Notes: generated by a model from the sequence alone, not told the origin. Positions 18,766-30,197 are shown, counted from the stretch's first letter. The stretch: 64,000 nucleotides of DNA from Gracilibacillus ureilyticus (GCF_900111195.1 NZ_FOGL01000023.1:1-64000), one strand, 5' to 3'. Translations and numbers: made by a program.

Positions 18766-19191
18766 GTGGCTAAAAAAGTAGAAAAAGTAGTTAAACTTCA
18801 AATTCCAGCAGGAAAAGCGAATCCAGCACCACCAGTTGGGCCAGCACTAGGTCAAGCAGGTGTTAATATCATGGGATTTTGTAAAGAGTTCAATGCTCGT
18901 ACGCAGGATCAGGCTGGTTTAATCATTCCAGTAGAAATTTCGGTTTTTGAAGACCGTTCATTTACATTTATTACAAAAACTCCACCGGCAGCGGTGTTGC
19001 TTAAGAAAGCAGCTGGTATTGAAACTGCGTCTGGTGAACCAAATCGCAATAAAGTCGCTACACTAAAACGCGACAAAGTGAAAGAAATCGCTGAATTAAA
19101 GATGCCAGATTTAAATGCTGCTGATGTTGAAGCTGCTATGCGTATGGTAGAAGGTACTGCACGTAGCATGGGTATCGTTATCGAAGACTAA
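18766..19191 (+). CDS. rplK: 50S ribosomal protein L11
   Basis: 141 residues. Binds the GTPase-associated 23S region at the base of the L12 stalk and is needed for RelA activation. [21 protein letters not shown] is the proline-rich N-domain linked to thiostrepton sensitivity. The GTG at 18766 follows AAGGAGGTG; an upstream in-frame GTG overlaps that site and is rejected. Confidence 0.97.
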   Translation: MAKKVEKVVKLQIPAGKANPAPPVGPALGQAGVNIMGFCKEFNARTQDQAGLIIPVEISVFEDRSFTFITKTPPAAVLLKKAAGIETASGEPNRNKVATLKRDKVKEIAELKMPDLNAADVEAAMRMVEGTARSMGIVIED

Positions 19192-19217
19192 TATCTCACA
19201 GCGTTTGACAAAGGCGG

Positions 19218-19257
19218 AAGGTTGCGGTAGTGGAGGATTGCTTCATGTCGCAACCTT
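19218..19257 (+). other. hairpin in the rplK-rplA spacer
   Basis: AAGGTTGCG pairs perfectly with CGCAACCTT across a 22-base loop. No T run follows, so it is not an intrinsic terminator. It may be a processing or stability element within the rplK-rplA message. Confidence 0.55.
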
Positions 19258-19301
19258 TGTTATGGGGAAAAGTCACTAACAATGATCATCCGCTTTTGAA
19301 A

Positions 19302-19327
19302 GTGGGAGGTATAACCGTTAAAACCAC
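19302..19327 (+). promoter_or_regulatory. L1-type binding site before rplA
   Basis: GTGGGAGGT-ATA-ACCGTTAAAACCAC repeats the architecture found before rplK: outer GTGG/CCAC, inner GGT/ACC, purine-rich internal loop. It ends about 4 bases before the rplA ribosome-binding site, so L1 binding would hide that site. Confidence 0.65.
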
Positions 19328-19343
19328 AAAGGAGGAAATTATA

Positions 19344-20039
19344 ATGGCTAAAAAAACTAAAAAGCAACAAGAAGCACTGAAACTTGTTGATCGCACAAAA
19401 GCGTATGAAGTAAAAGAAGCATTGGAATTAGTTCAAAAAGCTTCTTCAGCAAAATTTGATGAAACAGTAGAAGCTGCATTTCGTTTAGGGGTAGATCCTA
19501 AGAAAGCAGACCAGCAAATTCGTGGAGCAATGGTGTTGCCGCACGGTACTGGTAAAACACAAACTGTTCTGGTTTTCGCTAAAGGAGATAAAGCGAAAGA
19601 AGCAGAAGCAGCTGGAGCTGACTTTGTAGGAGACCAAGACTTAATCAATAAAATCAACCAAGGCTGGTTTGACTTTGATGTAGTTGTTGCTACTCCTGAT
19701 ATGATGGCTGAAGTTGGTAAATTAGGACGTGTATTAGGGCCTAAAGGTTTAATGCCAAACCCTAAAACAGGTACAGTTACTTTCGAAGTAGAAAAAGCTA
19801 TTCAGGAAATCAAAGCGGGTAAAGTAGAATACCGTGTAGATAAGCAATCTAACATCCATGTACCAATTGGTAAAGTTTCATTTGATTTAGAAAAGCTTGT
19901 TGAAAACTTCAATGCATTAGCTGAAACTATTGTAAAAGCTAAGCCGCAAGCTGCTAAAGGAACTTACTTGCGAAACGTTGCTGTATCATCAACAATGGGT
20001 CCTGGTGTGAAAATTGATCCATCTGAATTTGCGAAATAA
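19344..20039 (+). CDS. rplA: 50S ribosomal protein L1
   Basis: 231 residues. Forms the mobile L1 stalk at the E site and is a known translational repressor of its own operon in E. coli. Conserved [15 protein letters not shown] near 129 and the C-terminal [12 protein letters not shown] are present. The ATG at 19344 follows AAAGGAGGAAA; a 38-codon upstream extension in the same frame crosses the L1-type site and is rejected. Confidence 0.97.
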   Translation: MAKKTKKQQEALKLVDRTKAYEVKEALELVQKASSAKFDETVEAAFRLGVDPKKADQQIRGAMVLPHGTGKTQTVLVFAKGDKAKEAEAAGADFVGDQDLINKINQGWFDFDVVVATPDMMAEVGKLGRVLGPKGLMPNPKTGTVTFEVEKAIQEIKAGKVEYRVDKQSNIHVPIGKVSFDLEKLVENFNALAETIVKAKPQAAKGTYLRNVAVSSTMGPGVKIDPSEFAK

Positions 20040-20046
20040 TTAGTGC

Positions 20047-20075
20047 TTGACTTCTGGTTGTGAATCCTGTATAAT
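20047..20075 (+). promoter_or_regulatory. sigma-A promoter of rplJ-rplL
   Basis: TTGACT and TATAAT are separated by 17 bases, starting just after the rplA stop. The predicted start is near 20082, ahead of the L10 leader. Confidence 0.8.
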
Positions 20076-20116
20076 TCACAAAGGTTAAGTTAATTGCTAT
20101 AAATCATAAACATTAT

Positions 20117-20250
20117 ACCGTAGACAGCAGGTGCCATGCGCTTAATTTCCTGCCGAGGTGTGTCTGGATAAATAAATGAACGAAGATGTTAACTTTGTTC
20201 AAATGCTAACAGTCATAAAACCTCCGTGTCTACATGCATGGAGGTTTTTC
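20117..20250 (+). promoter_or_regulatory. L10 leader with terminator
   Basis: The leader has the typical CCGTAGACAGCAGGTGC start, the GCTTAAT...TCCTGCCGAGGTG partner segment, and ends in a CCTCCGTG/CATGGAGG stem with a T run (to 20249). In Firmicutes the L10-(L12)4 complex binds this leader and favours termination, balancing rplJ-rplL output. Confidence 0.88.
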
Positions 20251-20290
20251 TGTGTGCCGGTATAATGATCGCATAACAGGAGGTGGAAAT

Positions 20291-20791
20291 ATGTCAAAAG
20301 TAATCGAGACAAAGAAACAAGTTGTTTCAGAAATCGCTGAAAAACTTCGTGAAAGCCAATCAACTATTCTTGTAGACTACCGTGGGTTGGATGTTGCGGA
20401 AGTAACAGAATTACGTTCCCAGCTTCGTGAAGCAGGTGTAGAGTTCAAAGTGTATAAAAACACAATGACTCGTCGTGCTGTAGAAGAAGCAGAATTAACT
20501 GGATTAAACGATATTCTTGTTGGACCAACAGCTATCGCATTCAGTAAAGATGATGTTGTGGCTCCGGCGAAGGTATTAGGCAACTTCGCGAAAGAGCATG
20601 AGGCACTTGAAATCAAAGGTGGCGTTGTTGAAGGTTCAGTAGCTTCTCTTGAGCAAATCAAGGAACTTGCAGATCTTCCAAACTACGAAGGTATGGTTTC
20701 TATGCTACTCAGCGTGCTTACAGCACCAGTGCGAAACTTCGCTTATGCTGCAAAAGCAGTGGCAGAGCAAAAAGAAGAACAAGGTGCGTAA
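20291..20791 (+). CDS. rplJ: 50S ribosomal protein L10
   Basis: 166 residues. N-terminal rRNA-binding domain ([19 protein letters not shown] near 22-40) and a C-terminal helix that holds L12 dimers. The ATG at 20291 follows AGGAGGTGG. Regulated by the upstream L10 leader; co-transcribed with rplL. Confidence 0.97.
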   Translation: MSKVIETKKQVVSEIAEKLRESQSTILVDYRGLDVAEVTELRSQLREAGVEFKVYKNTMTRRAVEEAELTGLNDILVGPTAIAFSKDDVVAPAKVLGNFAKEHEALEIKGGVVEGSVASLEQIKELADLPNYEGMVSMLLSVLTAPVRNFAYAAKAVAEQKEEQGA

Positions 20792-20855
20792 GCTGAAAAC
20801 TTTTCAGATAACAGTGTGTTCGAAATAAATAATAAAAAATTAGGAGGAAATGAAC

Positions 20856-21218
20856 ATGTCTAAAGAGCAAATTATTGAAGCAATCAAAGAAATGTCTGTT
20901 CTTGAATTAAATGATTTAGTAAAAGCAATCGAAGAAGAATTTGGTGTAACTGCAGCTGCGCCTGTAGCAGTAGCAGGTGGCGGTGCTGGTGAAGCGGCAG
21001 CGGAGAAAACTGAATTTGATGTAGTACTTGAAAGTGCTGGAGCATCAAAAATCAAAGTTGTTAAAGCTGTTCGTGAAATCACTGGTCTTGGACTTAAAGA
21101 TGCTAAAGATTTAGTAGATAACGCACCAGGAGCTATCAAAGAAGGCGTTGCTAAAGAAGAAGCAGAAGAAATGAAAGCTAAATTAGAAGAAGCTGGTGCT
21201 TCTGTAGAATTGAAATAA
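20856..21218 (+). CDS. rplL: 50S ribosomal protein L7/L12
   Basis: 120 residues. N-terminal dimerisation helices, an alanine/glycine-rich hinge ([18 protein letters not shown] near 33-50) and the C-terminal factor-binding domain ([24 protein letters not shown]). The ATG at 20856 is used because AGGAGG is 7 bases upstream; the ATG at 20850 would leave one base. A terminator follows. Confidence 0.97.
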   Translation: MSKEQIIEAIKEMSVLELNDLVKAIEEEFGVTAAAPVAVAGGGAGEAAAEKTEFDVVLESAGASKIKVVKAVREITGLGLKDAKDLVDNAPGAIKEGVAKEEAEEMKAKLEEAGASVELK

Positions 21219-21232
21219 TTAACACAATATAT

Positions 21233-21270
21233 CGAGAAGCTCGCTTTATAAAGGCGGGCTTTTCTTTTTC
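21233..21270 (+). terminator. terminator after rplL
   Basis: AAGCTCGCTTT and AAGGCGGGCTT pair with G-T wobbles and run into TTCTTTTTC. Confidence 0.75.
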
Positions 21271-21384
21271 TATATAAAAAGATGATATACTTCCAGAAGT
21301 TATGTGGAATAGTAAAGCAGAATGCTCTATCAAAAAGAGAATGAAGTAGTGCTCTTTCAACATAAAGGAAAGGTGGTTGCTGGT

Positions 21385-21999
21385 TTGGCTGATCAGTATT
21401 TCTCTAAAAACCCCGATGTGGCAAGTGAGAGGAAAACGTGGACATATGAATTAAAGGATCATTTATTCACCTTTACAACAGATAATGGAGTCTTTTCAAA
21501 AAACGAAGTCGATTTTGGTTCGAAGGTAATGATTGAAGCATTTGTCCCTCCGGATATAACAGGTCCGATATTAGATTTGGGATGTGGATATGGTCCTGTC
21601 GGTCTGGCAATAGCTAAGGGAAATGCAGAACGTGAAGTCTTAGGCGTTGATGTGAACTTAAGGGCGGTAGAGCTGGCGAACGAAAATGCGAAAAATAACA
21701 ATATATCAAATGTTACTTTTATAGAGAGTGATAAATTTGAAGGAATAGCTGGTCATAAATTTGCTGCAATACTAACAAATCCGCCAATTCGTGCAGGAAA
21801 GAAAGTCGTTCATGAAATGTTTGAGCAGTCAAAATATGCCTTATTGGATGGGGGAGAATTATGGGTGGTTATACAAAAGAAACAGGGAGCTCCTTCTGCA
21901 CAGAAAAAGTTGGAAACACTATTTTCATCTGTCGAACTTGTTACTAAACAAAAAGGCTACCATATTTTCAAGGCGAAATTATTTGACTCGAACAAATAG
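21385..21999 (+). CDS. RsmC-like class I methyltransferase (YbxB)
   Basis: A 204-residue SAM-dependent methyltransferase in the conserved position between rplL and rpoB. SAM motif LDLGCGYGPVGLA near residue 63 and the catalytic N6/N2-type TNPPIR near 129 match the RsmC/RlmG group of rRNA guanine N2-methyltransferases. The target is unproven. The TTG at 21385 is preferred: AGGTGG lies 8 bases upstream and ADQYFSKNP fits relatives; 21 extra in-frame codons upstream are less convincing. Confidence 0.85.
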   Translation: MADQYFSKNPDVASERKTWTYELKDHLFTFTTDNGVFSKNEVDFGSKVMIEAFVPPDITGPILDLGCGYGPVGLAIAKGNAEREVLGVDVNLRAVELANENAKNNNISNVTFIESDKFEGIAGHKFAAILTNPPIRAGKKVVHEMFEQSKYALLDGGELWVVIQKKQGAPSAQKKLETLFSSVELVTKQKGYHIFKAKLFDSNK

Positions 22000-22428
22000 T
22001 TGTGTTAATATTGAAAAATGCCAATAGGACGAAAGTTTGTCAAGTGAAAATTTCTAAAAATGTATATTTTTTTCTCGAATGGGAAAACTAATCAATATGT
22101 TTAGGTGTGCTTTTTGGAAATAATGGCATGATATTAGCTAATAGAGTTCTCTACAAAACCTTTTTGATTCCTTATTTATTTCCACAGACTTTATGAGTAA
22201 TTGAATAACATCTGAACCTTTCAGATGTCAATATAAAACTTGTGTAATTCTCACAGGTTTGTTCGGTTTGCGAAAGCCGAATTTCTGTATGACACTTACT
22301 AAATTATACGTTCTATAGAGAAAATGTCAATCACCTATAGTTAGCGATGTATAAATAGTAAGTGTGGTTTCATTTACTGCCATTTTAATTGGCGAATATC
22401 TTTTATTATTGATCGAGAGGTGAATCAG
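22000..22428 (+). other. long rpoB upstream leader with inverted repeats
   Basis: About 430 bases without a gene. It contains a 9-bp hairpin ACATCTGAA/TTCAGATGT (22208-22228), a TTCGG/CCGAA hairpin near 22262-22282, and a long-range 10-bp stem ACACTTACTA (22292) with TAGTAAGTGT (22356) that encloses a nested CTATAG/CTATAG pair (22313, 22335). No T run follows any of them, and no strong sigma-A promoter is visible. It is probably the structured rpoB untranslated region. Confidence 0.5.
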
Positions 22429-25400
22429 TTGACAGGTCAACTAGTTCAATACGGACGGCACCGCCAACGAAGAAGTTATGCGCGCATTAGTGAGGTATTA
22501 GAGTTACCCAATTTAATCGAGATTCAAACAGATTCATATCAATGGTTCCTTGATGAAGGTTTAAGAGAAATGTTTCAGGACATTTCGCCAATCGAAGATT
22601 TTGCAGGGAATCTTTCGTTAGAATTTGTTGATTACAGTTTAGGAGATCCTAAATATCCTGTAGACGAATCAAAAGAGAGAGATGTAACTTATAACGCCCC
22701 TCTTCGTGTGAAAGTTCGTTTAATTAATAATGAAACTGGCGAAGTGAAAGAGCAAGAAGTGTTTATGGGTGATTTCCCGCTCATGACAGAAACTGGTACT
22801 TTTGTAATTAACGGTGCAGAACGTGTTATTGTATCACAACTTGTGCGTTCACCTAGTGTTTATTACAATGCAAAAGTTGATAAGAATGGTAAACGTGGTT
22901 ATGCTGCAACTGTCATCCCGAATAGAGGTGCCTGGTTAGAGTTTGAAACTGACGCGAAGGATGTAGTCCATGTGCGGATCGACCGTACGAGAAAACTTCC
23001 TATCACTGTTTTACTGAGAGCGTTAGGTTTTAGTGATGATCAGGAAATTATTGATTTATTAGGTGACAACGAATACTTAAGAAATACGTTGGAAAAAGAC
23101 AATACAGAAACAAGCGAGAAAGCTTTGTTAGAAATATATGAGCGTTTGCGTCCTGGTGAGCCGCCAACTGTTGAAAACGCAAAAAGTTTGCTTGTGTCAA
23201 GGTTCTTTGATCCAAAACGTTATGACCTGGCACATGTAGGTCGCTATAAAATAAATAAAAAGCTTCATATTAAAAACCGCCTGTTTAATCAGGTTTTAGC
23301 CGAGCCGATCGTAGACACAGAGACTGGTGAAGTGATTGCAAATAAAGGCGACAAACTGGACAGACGCCTTCTTGATAAAATTTTGCCAATCCTCGATGCG
23401 GAAGATAACCGTTACGGGGAAAAAGTGTTGGAACCAAATGAGGGTGTTCTGGAAGAGCCGATAAGAATTCAATCTGTTAAAATAGTTGATCCAACTGACC
23501 CTGAAGGTGAAAAGGCGTTAACGGTTATTGGAAATTGTAATGTGGATAACAGTATTAAGAACATTACACCTGCTGACATTTTATCTTCAATCAGCTATTT
23601 CTTTAATGTACTGCATCAAGTTGGTGAAACAGATGATATTGATCACTTAGGTAACCGTCGTCTGCGTTCCGTTGGGGAACTTTTACAAAACCAGTTCAGA
23701 ATTGGTTTATCAAGAATGGAGCGTGTGGTTCGCGAGAGAATGTCGATCCAGGATACTTCCTCCATCACACCACAGCAATTGATAAACATTCGACCTGTAA
23801 TTGCATCCATCAAAGAGTTCTTTGGAAGCTCGCAATTATCTCAGTTTATGGATCAGACGAATCCGCTGGCAGAGTTAACGCATAAAAGACGTTTATCTGC
23901 ATTAGGACCTGGTGGTTTAACTCGTGAACGTGCAGGTTTCGAAGTTCGTGACGTTCACTATTCCCACTATGGGCGTATGTGTCCGATCGAGACTCCTGAG
24001 GGTCCGAATATCGGATTAATCAACTCATTATCTTCTTATGCCAAAGTTAACAAATTTGGCTTTATAGAAACTCCTTACAGGAGAGTTGATCCGGAAACTG
24101 GTAAAGTCACTCAGCAGATGGATTATTTAACAGCAGACGAAGAGGATAACTATGTTGTTGCACAGGCGAATGCGAAGTTAAATGATGATGGTACATTTGC
24201 TGATGAGGAAGTTATTGCACGTTTCCGTGGGGAAAACACGATTGTAAAGCGTGAGAAAATTGATTATATGGATGTTTCACCTAAACAAGTAGTATCAGCT
24301 GCGACAGCTTGTATTCCTTTCCTGGAAAATGATGACTCAAACCGTGCCTTGATGGGTGCGAACATGCAGCGTCAGGCAGTACCTTTAATGCAGCCAAGAT
24401 CCCCTATCGTTGGTACAGGTATGGAATATGTATCAGGGAAAGATTCCGGTGCTGCGGTTATTTGTAAACATGAAGGGATTGTCGAAAGAGTTGAGGCGAA
24501 AGAGGTACTTGTCCGCCGAATCTCTGAAGTGGACGGAAGAGAGGTTGAAGGAGATTTAGACCGCTACCGCCTGCAAAAATTTGTCCGTTCCAACTCCGGA
24601 ACTTGCTATAATCAGCGCCCAATCGTTGCAAAAGGCAATCGTGTAACAAAAGGGGAAATACTTGCAGATGGTCCTTCCATGGAAGATGGAGAATTAGCGC
24701 TCGGGCAAAATGTGCTGGTTGGTTTCATGACATGGGAAGGTTACAACTACGAGGATGCGATCATCATGAGCGAGCGACTTGTGAAGGATGATGTGTATAC
24801 TTCCATCCATATTGAGGAATATGAATCGGAAGCTCGTGATACTAAGTTAGGACCTGAAGAAATTACACGTGATATTCCAAACGTTGGGGAAGATGCTTTG
24901 CGTGACCTTGATGAACGCGGAATTATCCGTGTGGGTGCTGAAGTAGAAGATGGAGATCTTCTTGTTGGTAAAGTTACACCAAAAGGGGTGACAGAATTAT
25001 CAGCAGAAGAACGCTTATTGCATGCCATTTTCGGTGAAAAGGCCCGGGAAGTCCGTGATACGTCACTCCGAGTACCACACGGTGCAGGAGGTATTGTATT
25101 AGACGTTAAGATTTTCAACCGTTCAGACGGTGATGAATTGCCGCCTGGTGTGAATCAGCTTGTTCGTGTATATATCGTTCAGAAACGTAAGATTCATGAA
25201 GGTGATAAGATGGCAGGGCGTCACGGTAATAAAGGGGTTATCTCAAAAATATTACCTGAGGAAGATATGCCATTCTTACCTGATGGTACACCGATTGATA
25301 TTATGTTAAACCCATTAGGGGTTCCATCGCGTATGAATATCGGGCAGGTGCTTGAGCTTCACCTCGGTATGGCTGCGAGACAGCTTGGAATACATGTTGC

Positions 25401-25971
25401 CTCACCAGTATTTGATGGTGCAACAGAAGATGATGTCTGGGAGACATTGGAAGAGGCTGGCTTAGCGCGGGATGCAAAAACGATCCTTTACGATGGAAGA
25501 ACAGGTGAACCTTTTGATAACCGTGTATCTGTCGGTGTTATGTATATGATTAAACTGGCACACATGGTAGACGATAAGTTACACGCACGTTCCACTGGAC
25601 CATACTCACTCGTTACCCAGCAGCCTTTAGGTGGTAAAGCACAATTTGGTGGACAACGTTTTGGTGAGATGGAAGTATGGGCATTGGAAGCATATGGTGC
25701 TGCCTATACTCTGCAGGAAATTCTGACAGTGAAATCTGATGATACAGTAGGCCGTGTGAAAACATATGAGGCAATTGTAAAAGGTGATAACGTACCAGAA
25801 CCAGGGATTCCTGAATCATTTAAAGTATTAATTAAAGAACTTCAGAGTCTTGGGATGGACGTTAAAATGTTATCAGGTGATGAGCAGGAAATCGAACTCC
25901 GTGACGATGACGATGACGATGTTCACTCTGCAGATAACTTTAACCTGGAAATTGAAGAAACTACCAGCTGA
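22429..25971 (+). CDS. rpoB: RNA polymerase beta subunit
   Basis: A 1180-residue beta subunit, close to the 1193 of B. subtilis. The rifampicin region ([20 protein letters not shown] then [14 protein letters not shown], near 460-490) is wild-type, with the usual Gln, Asp, His and Ser present. The [13 protein letters not shown] catalytic-region motif near 925 is intact. The tail is short and acidic (six Asp in a row). TTG 22429 is chosen over GTG 22420 because GAGAGGTG lies 6 bases upstream and [14 protein letters not shown] is the family start. Confidence 0.97.
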   Translation: MTGQLVQYGRHRQRRSYARISEVLELPNLIEIQTDSYQWFLDEGLREMFQDISPIEDFAGNLSLEFVDYSLGDPKYPVDESKERDVTYNAPLRVKVRLINNETGEVKEQEVFMGDFPLMTETGTFVINGAERVIVSQLVRSPSVYYNAKVDKNGKRGYAATVIPNRGAWLEFETDAKDVVHVRIDRTRKLPITVLLRALGFSDDQEIIDLLGDNEYLRNTLEKDNTETSEKALLEIYERLRPGEPPTVENAKSLLVSRFFDPKRYDLAHVGRYKINKKLHIKNRLFNQVLAEPIVDTETGEVIANKGDKLDRRLLDKILPILDAEDNRYGEKVLEPNEGVLEEPIRIQSVKIVDPTDPEGEKALTVIGNCNVDNSIKNITPADILSSISYFFNVLHQVGETDDIDHLGNRRLRSVGELLQNQFRIGLSRMERVVRERMSIQDTSSITPQQLINIRPVIASIKEFFGSSQLSQFMDQTNPLAELTHKRRLSALGPGGLTRERAGFEVRDVHYSHYGRMCPIETPEGPNIGLINSLSSYAKVNKFGFIETPYRRVDPETGKVTQQMDYLTADEEDNYVVAQANAKLNDDGTFADEEVIARFRGENTIVKREKIDYMDVSPKQVVSAATACIPFLENDDSNRALMGANMQRQAVPLMQPRSPIVGTGMEYVSGKDSGAAVICKHEGIVERVEAKEVLVRRISEVDGREVEGDLDRYRLQKFVRSNSGTCYNQRPIVAKGNRVTKGEILADGPSMEDGELALGQNVLVGFMTWEGYNYEDAIIMSERLVKDDVYTSIHIEEYESEARDTKLGPEEITRDIPNVGEDALRDLDERGIIRVGAEVEDGDLLVGKVTPKGVTELSAEERLLHAIFGEKAREVRDTSLRVPHGAGGIVLDVKIFNRSDGDELPPGVNQLVRVYIVQKRKIHEGDKMAGRHGNKGVISKILPEEDMPFLPDGTPIDIMLNPLGVPSRMNIGQVLELHLGMAARQLGIHVASPVFDGATEDDVWETLEEAGLARDAKTILYDGRTGEPFDNRVSVGVMYMIKLAHMVDDKLHARSTGPYSLVTQQPLGGKAQFGGQRFGEMEVWALEAYGAAYTLQEILTVKSDDTVGRVKTYEAIVKGDNVPEPGIPESFKVLIKELQSLGMDVKMLSGDEQEIELRDDDDDDVHSADNFNLEIEETTS

Positions 25972-25980
25972 TTGATCTTA

Positions 25981-26056
25981 AATGGAAAAATGCAGTTTCC
26001 CTGCTAGCTTTTCATTCCGAAAAGACATAGTCAGGAAACTGTATTTCTTCTCCATT
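25981..26056 (+). other. branched RNA structure between rpoB and rpoC
   Basis: AATGGA (25981) pairs with TCCATT (26051). Inside, GCAGTTTCC(C)TG (25992-26003) pairs with CAGGAAACTGT (26032-26042) with one bulge and a G-T pair. An inner hairpin CTTTTC/GAAAAG (26008-26024) fills the loop. No T run follows. It could be a processing site or a translational control element. Confidence 0.6.
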
Positions 26057-26132
26057 AATATAAGTGAGCAACTATAGTTAAACGACTAGGATGAGTTTGA
26101 AAATCCGGAAGATTAAAAGGGAGGTTGACCCC

Positions 26133-29100
26133 TTGTTGGATGTAAATAATTTTGAGTATATGAAGATAGGTTTGGCATCACCGAATAAAATCAGATCATG
26201 GTCATACGGTGAAGTGAAAAAGCCTGAAACCATTAACTACCGTACACTGAAACCTGAAAAAGATGGTCTGTTCTGTGAACGGATTTTCGGACCGCAGAAA
26301 GACTGGGAATGTCATTGTGGAAAATATAAACGTGTCCGCTATAAAGGTGTTGTCTGTGACCGTTGTGGAGTGGAAGTAACAAAAGCAAAAGTACGTCGTG
26401 AGCGTATGGGCCATATTGAACTTGCTGCACCAGTGTCACATATATGGTATTTCAAAGGGATCCCTAGTCGTATGGGTCTTGTACTGGACATGTCACCACG
26501 TGCTCTAGAGGAAGTAATATATTTTGCGGCATACATTGTTACAGATGCTGGAGATACAGCGTTGGAAAAGAAACAACTGCTATCAGAGAAAGAATACAGA
26601 GCATACCGCGAGAAATACGGAAATACATTCAAAGCCCAAATGGGCGCGGAAGCAATTAAGAAGATTTTGCAAGATATTGATTTGGAAAAAGAAGTTGAGT
26701 TACTTCGTGAAGAATTGAAATCTGCGCAAGGTCAAAGAAGAACACGTGCAATCAAACGATTGGAAGTGTTAGAAGCTTTCCGTAATTCAGGAAATGAACC
26801 AAGCTGGATGATAATGGATGTTTTGCCGATTATCCCTCCTGAATTAAGACCAATGGTTCAATTGGATGGTGGCCGTTTTGCGACATCTGATTTAAATGAT
26901 TTATACCGACGGGTAATTAACCGTAACAACCGTTTGAAAAGATTACTTGATCTTGGTGCCCCAAGCATTATTGTTCAAAATGAAAAACGTATGTTACAGG
27001 AAGCTGTAGATGCGTTAATTGATAATGGTCGTCGTGGCCGTCCTGTAACAGGTCCTGGTAACAGACCGTTAAAATCACTATCACACATGTTAAAAGGGAA
27101 ACAAGGTCGTTTCCGTCAAAACTTATTAGGTAAACGTGTTGACTACTCCGGCCGTTCGGTTATCGTTGTAGGTCCACATTTGAAAATGTACCAATGCGGT
27201 TTGCCTAAGGAGATGGCGGTAGAGTTATTTAAACCTTTTATTATGAAAGAGTTAGTAGACAGAGGTCTGGCTCATAATATTAAATCCGCTAAGCGTAAAA
27301 TTGAAAGACTTCATGCAGAAGTATGGGATGTTTTAGAAGATGTAATAAAAGAACACCCTGTCCTGCTTAACCGTGCACCTACGCTTCACAGGTTAGGTAT
27401 TCAGGCATTTGAGCCTACGCTGGTAGAAGGTCGTGCGATTCGTTTGCACCCATTAGTGTGTACAGCATATAATGCAGACTTTGATGGAGACCAGATGGCT
27501 GTTCACGTCCCATTGTCAGCTGAAGCTCAGGCAGAGGCTCGTATTCTGATGCTTGCTGCACAGAACATTCTGAACCCGAAAGACGGGAAGCCTGTTGTTA
27601 CACCTTCACAGGATATGGTGTTAGGTAACTATTACTTAACAATGGAACGAGAAGGTGCAATAGGGGAAGGTATGGTATTTAAAGATCTTAATGAAGCATT
27701 GATCGCGTACCATAATGGATATGTACATTTACACACACGGATAGGTGTACTGCCTTCCACATTGAACAAGGCAACCTTCACAGAAGAACAAAAAGGAAAA
27801 CTGATGATTACAACAGTAGGTAAGCTAATCTTTAATAACATGCTGCCAGATTCATTCCCATATATGAACGAACCGACTCAGAAAAATCTGGAAGAAGCTA
27901 CTCCAGATAAATACTTTGTCGAAAAAGGCGCAAATATTAAAGAAGAAATCGCGAAACGCGAGACACTTCAGCCATTTAAAAAGGGAATCCTTGGGGATAT
28001 CATTGCGGAAGTATTTAAGAGGTTTAAAATCAGTGAAACATCGAAAATGCTTGACCGCATGAAAGATCTAGGATTTGCATATTCCACTAAAGCTGGTATT
28101 ACTGTAGGTGTAGCGGATATCGTTGTTCTTGCAGAGAAAGAAGAAATATTACAAGAATCACAAGCAAAAGTGGATAAAGTATTACAACAATTCCGCCGAG
28201 GCTTAATAACAGATGAAGAGCGTTATGACCGAGTTATTTCTATTTGGTCACAAGCTAAAGATGATATTCAGGAACGCCTGATGAAAACATTAAATCCACG
28301 AAACCCAATATTCATGATGAGTGATTCCGGTGCCCGTGGTAATGCATCGAACTTTACTCAGTTGGCAGGTATGCGTGGACTAATGGCCAACCCGGCTGGT
28401 CGAATTATTGAGTTACCGATCAAGTCAAGTTTCCGGGAAGGTTTAACGGTATTAGAGTACTTTATTTCAACACACGGTGCTCGTAAAGGTCTTGCCGATA
28501 CAGCCCTTAAGACAGCTGACTCTGGTTACTTGACGCGACGCTTAGTTGATGTTGCTCAGGATGTAATCATTCGTGAGGAAGACTGTGGTACTGACCGCGG
28601 ATTAACCGTTGCTTCTATTACGGAAGGTACGGAAATAATCGAACCATTAATCGACCGTCTGATCGGAAGAACTTCCTTCCAGAACTTGTATCACCCTGAA
28701 AGCAATCAATTACTGATTGGCAAGAATGAAGTGATCACAGAGGATATTGCTAAAGACATCGAAGAAGCTGGAATCGAAGAAGTGCTGATTAGGACAGTAT
28801 TTACATGTAATACCAAACACGGTGCATGTAAGAAATGTTACGGCCGTAACCTAGCGACTGGTGAAGAAGTTGAAGTTGGTGAAGCAGTAGGTATTATTGC
28901 AGCACAATCAATCGGTGAACCAGGTACTCAGTTAACTATGCGTACATTCCACACTGGTGGGGTAGCAGGTAGTGATATCACTCAAGGTTTACCGCGTATC
29001 CAGGAGATATTCGAAGCGAGAAATCCGAAGGGTCAGGCAGTTATATCTGAAATCTTTGGTATCGTCAAGGATGTTACAGAAGTAAAAGATAAGCAGGAAA

Positions 29101-29741
29101 TCGTCGTGCAGGGTGCCATTGAAACAAAAACATATACAGCACCATACGGTTCCCGTTTAAAAGTGGCAATTGGTGATGAAGTGGAAGCTGGCCAGGCACT
29201 AACAGAAGGTTCTATTGATCCGAAAGAATTGCTGAAGGTAAAAGGTATTGACGGGGTACAGTCTTACTTACTGAAAGAAGTACAGAAAGTATACCGGATG
29301 CAAGGGGTTGAAATTGGTGATAAACACGTTGAGGTAATGGTCCGTCAAATGTTACGCAAAGTACGTGTGGCAGACTCTGGAGATACAGAAGTATTACCAG
29401 GTTCATTACTTGAAATTCACCAGTTTAAAGAAGCGAACAAACAGGCACTGTACACAGGCGGCCAGCCGGCTGTGGGGCGCCCGGTATTGCTTGGTATTAC
29501 AAAAGCTTCCCTTGAAACAGACTCGTTCCTTTCTGCAGCATCATTCCAGGAAACAACAAGGGTATTAACAGATGCAGCGATTAAAGGAAAGCGAGATGAA
29601 TTGTTAGGTCTGAAAGAAAATGTTATTATCGGTAAGCTTGTTCCAGCTGGTACAGGTATGCAGCGTTATCGCCGTATAAAAGAAAAATTAGCAGAAGAAG
29701 CGATTACCAGTGAAGTAATAACTGACGAAGTAACACCATAA
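26133..29741 (+). CDS. rpoC: RNA polymerase beta' subunit
   Basis: A 1202-residue beta' subunit (B. subtilis 1199). The N-terminal zinc site [20 protein letters not shown] near 60-79, the active-site NADFDGDQM near 448-456, and the second zinc site [13 protein letters not shown] near 895 are intact. TTG 26133 is used: AGGGAGG lies 8 bases upstream and [10 protein letters not shown] is the family start; a 14-codon extension is rejected. Confidence 0.97.
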   Translation: MLDVNNFEYMKIGLASPNKIRSWSYGEVKKPETINYRTLKPEKDGLFCERIFGPQKDWECHCGKYKRVRYKGVVCDRCGVEVTKAKVRRERMGHIELAAPVSHIWYFKGIPSRMGLVLDMSPRALEEVIYFAAYIVTDAGDTALEKKQLLSEKEYRAYREKYGNTFKAQMGAEAIKKILQDIDLEKEVELLREELKSAQGQRRTRAIKRLEVLEAFRNSGNEPSWMIMDVLPIIPPELRPMVQLDGGRFATSDLNDLYRRVINRNNRLKRLLDLGAPSIIVQNEKRMLQEAVDALIDNGRRGRPVTGPGNRPLKSLSHMLKGKQGRFRQNLLGKRVDYSGRSVIVVGPHLKMYQCGLPKEMAVELFKPFIMKELVDRGLAHNIKSAKRKIERLHAEVWDVLEDVIKEHPVLLNRAPTLHRLGIQAFEPTLVEGRAIRLHPLVCTAYNADFDGDQMAVHVPLSAEAQAEARILMLAAQNILNPKDGKPVVTPSQDMVLGNYYLTMEREGAIGEGMVFKDLNEALIAYHNGYVHLHTRIGVLPSTLNKATFTEEQKGKLMITTVGKLIFNNMLPDSFPYMNEPTQKNLEEATPDKYFVEKGANIKEEIAKRETLQPFKKGILGDIIAEVFKRFKISETSKMLDRMKDLGFAYSTKAGITVGVADIVVLAEKEEILQESQAKVDKVLQQFRRGLITDEERYDRVISIWSQAKDDIQERLMKTLNPRNPIFMMSDSGARGNASNFTQLAGMRGLMANPAGRIIELPIKSSFREGLTVLEYFISTHGARKGLADTALKTADSGYLTRRLVDVAQDVIIREEDCGTDRGLTVASITEGTEIIEPLIDRLIGRTSFQNLYHPESNQLLIGKNEVITEDIAKDIEEAGIEEVLIRTVFTCNTKHGACKKCYGRNLATGEEVEVGEAVGIIAAQSIGEPGTQLTMRTFHTGGVAGSDITQGLPRIQEIFEARNPKGQAVISEIFGIVKDVTEVKDKQEIVVQGAIETKTYTAPYGSRLKVAIGDEVEAGQALTEGSIDPKELLKVKGIDGVQSYLLKEVQKVYRMQGVEIGDKHVEVMVRQMLRKVRVADSGDTEVLPGSLLEIHQFKEANKQALYTGGQPAVGRPVLLGITKASLETDSFLSAASFQETTRVLTDAAIKGKRDELLGLKENVIIGKLVPAGTGMQRYRRIKEKLAEEAITSEVITDEVTP

Positions 29742-29751
29742 ATAATGCAAG

Positions 29752-29793
29752 GTTATGAATAAGTGCTTATCTTATCAGGCACTTATTCATAAC
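29752..29793 (+). terminator. hairpin after rpoC, weak terminator
   Basis: GTTATGAATAAGTGC pairs perfectly (15 bp) with GCACTTATTCATAAC over a 12-base loop. Only ACAAAATTT follows, so T-run termination is poor; 3'-end stabilisation or Rho-assisted ending is possible. Confidence 0.5.
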
Positions 29794-29870
29794 ACAAAAT
29801 TTACTTGATAAACAACAAGGTGAAAAAACGGAAGACATGAATAAAAAATGTTGATTTTTCAAAATAAAAG

Positions 29871-29899
29871 TTGACATTGAAATTGTGTGATGATAGTAT
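29871..29899 (+). promoter_or_regulatory. sigma-A promoter of rplGB-rpsL
   Basis: A perfect TTGACA and TAGTAT separated by 17 bases, with a predicted start near 29906, about 40 bases before rplGB. Strong candidate promoter of the str operon here. Confidence 0.82.
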
Positions 29900-29945
29900 A
29901 TTTAAGGTGCTTCCGTTATCCTTGTTACTTTGGAGGATATAATCG

Positions 29946-30197
29946 ATGTCTTATGAAAAAGTGGCACAGGTAAATATCGAGAAGATTATCGGAACAAAGC
30001 AAGTGTTAAAAGCCATTAAAAATGGCGCTGCAAAAGAAGTGATTATTGCCAGTGATGCAGAGCTTCACGTAACAAGTAAAGTATCACAGGCTGCCAAGGA
30101 TCACAACATCCCTTTGTCATATGTTGATTCCATGAAAAAATTAGGAAGAACATGCGGTATTGATGTAGGGGCTGCAACGGTAGCAATCAAACAGTAA
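29946..30197 (+). CDS. rplGB: L7Ae-family ribosomal protein (RplGB/YbxF)
   Basis: An 83-residue L7Ae/L30e/Gadd45-fold protein in the conserved slot between rpoC and rpsL. It has the family core (GTKQVLKAIKNGAAKEVIIASDA) and the C-terminal LGRTCGIDVGAATVAI. Relatives bind kink-turn RNA and associate with ribosomes, with a dispensable, poorly defined role. The start follows GGAGGATATAATCG. Confidence 0.9.
   Translation: MSYEKVAQVNIEKIIGTKQVLKAIKNGAAKEVIIASDAELHVTSKVSQAAKDHNIPLSYVDSMKKLGRTCGIDVGAATVAIKQ

Noticed and set aside
19230-19343. N-terminal extension of L1.
   Set aside because: It would cross the L1-type leader site, and L1 of normal length starts at 19344 after a strong ribosome-binding site.
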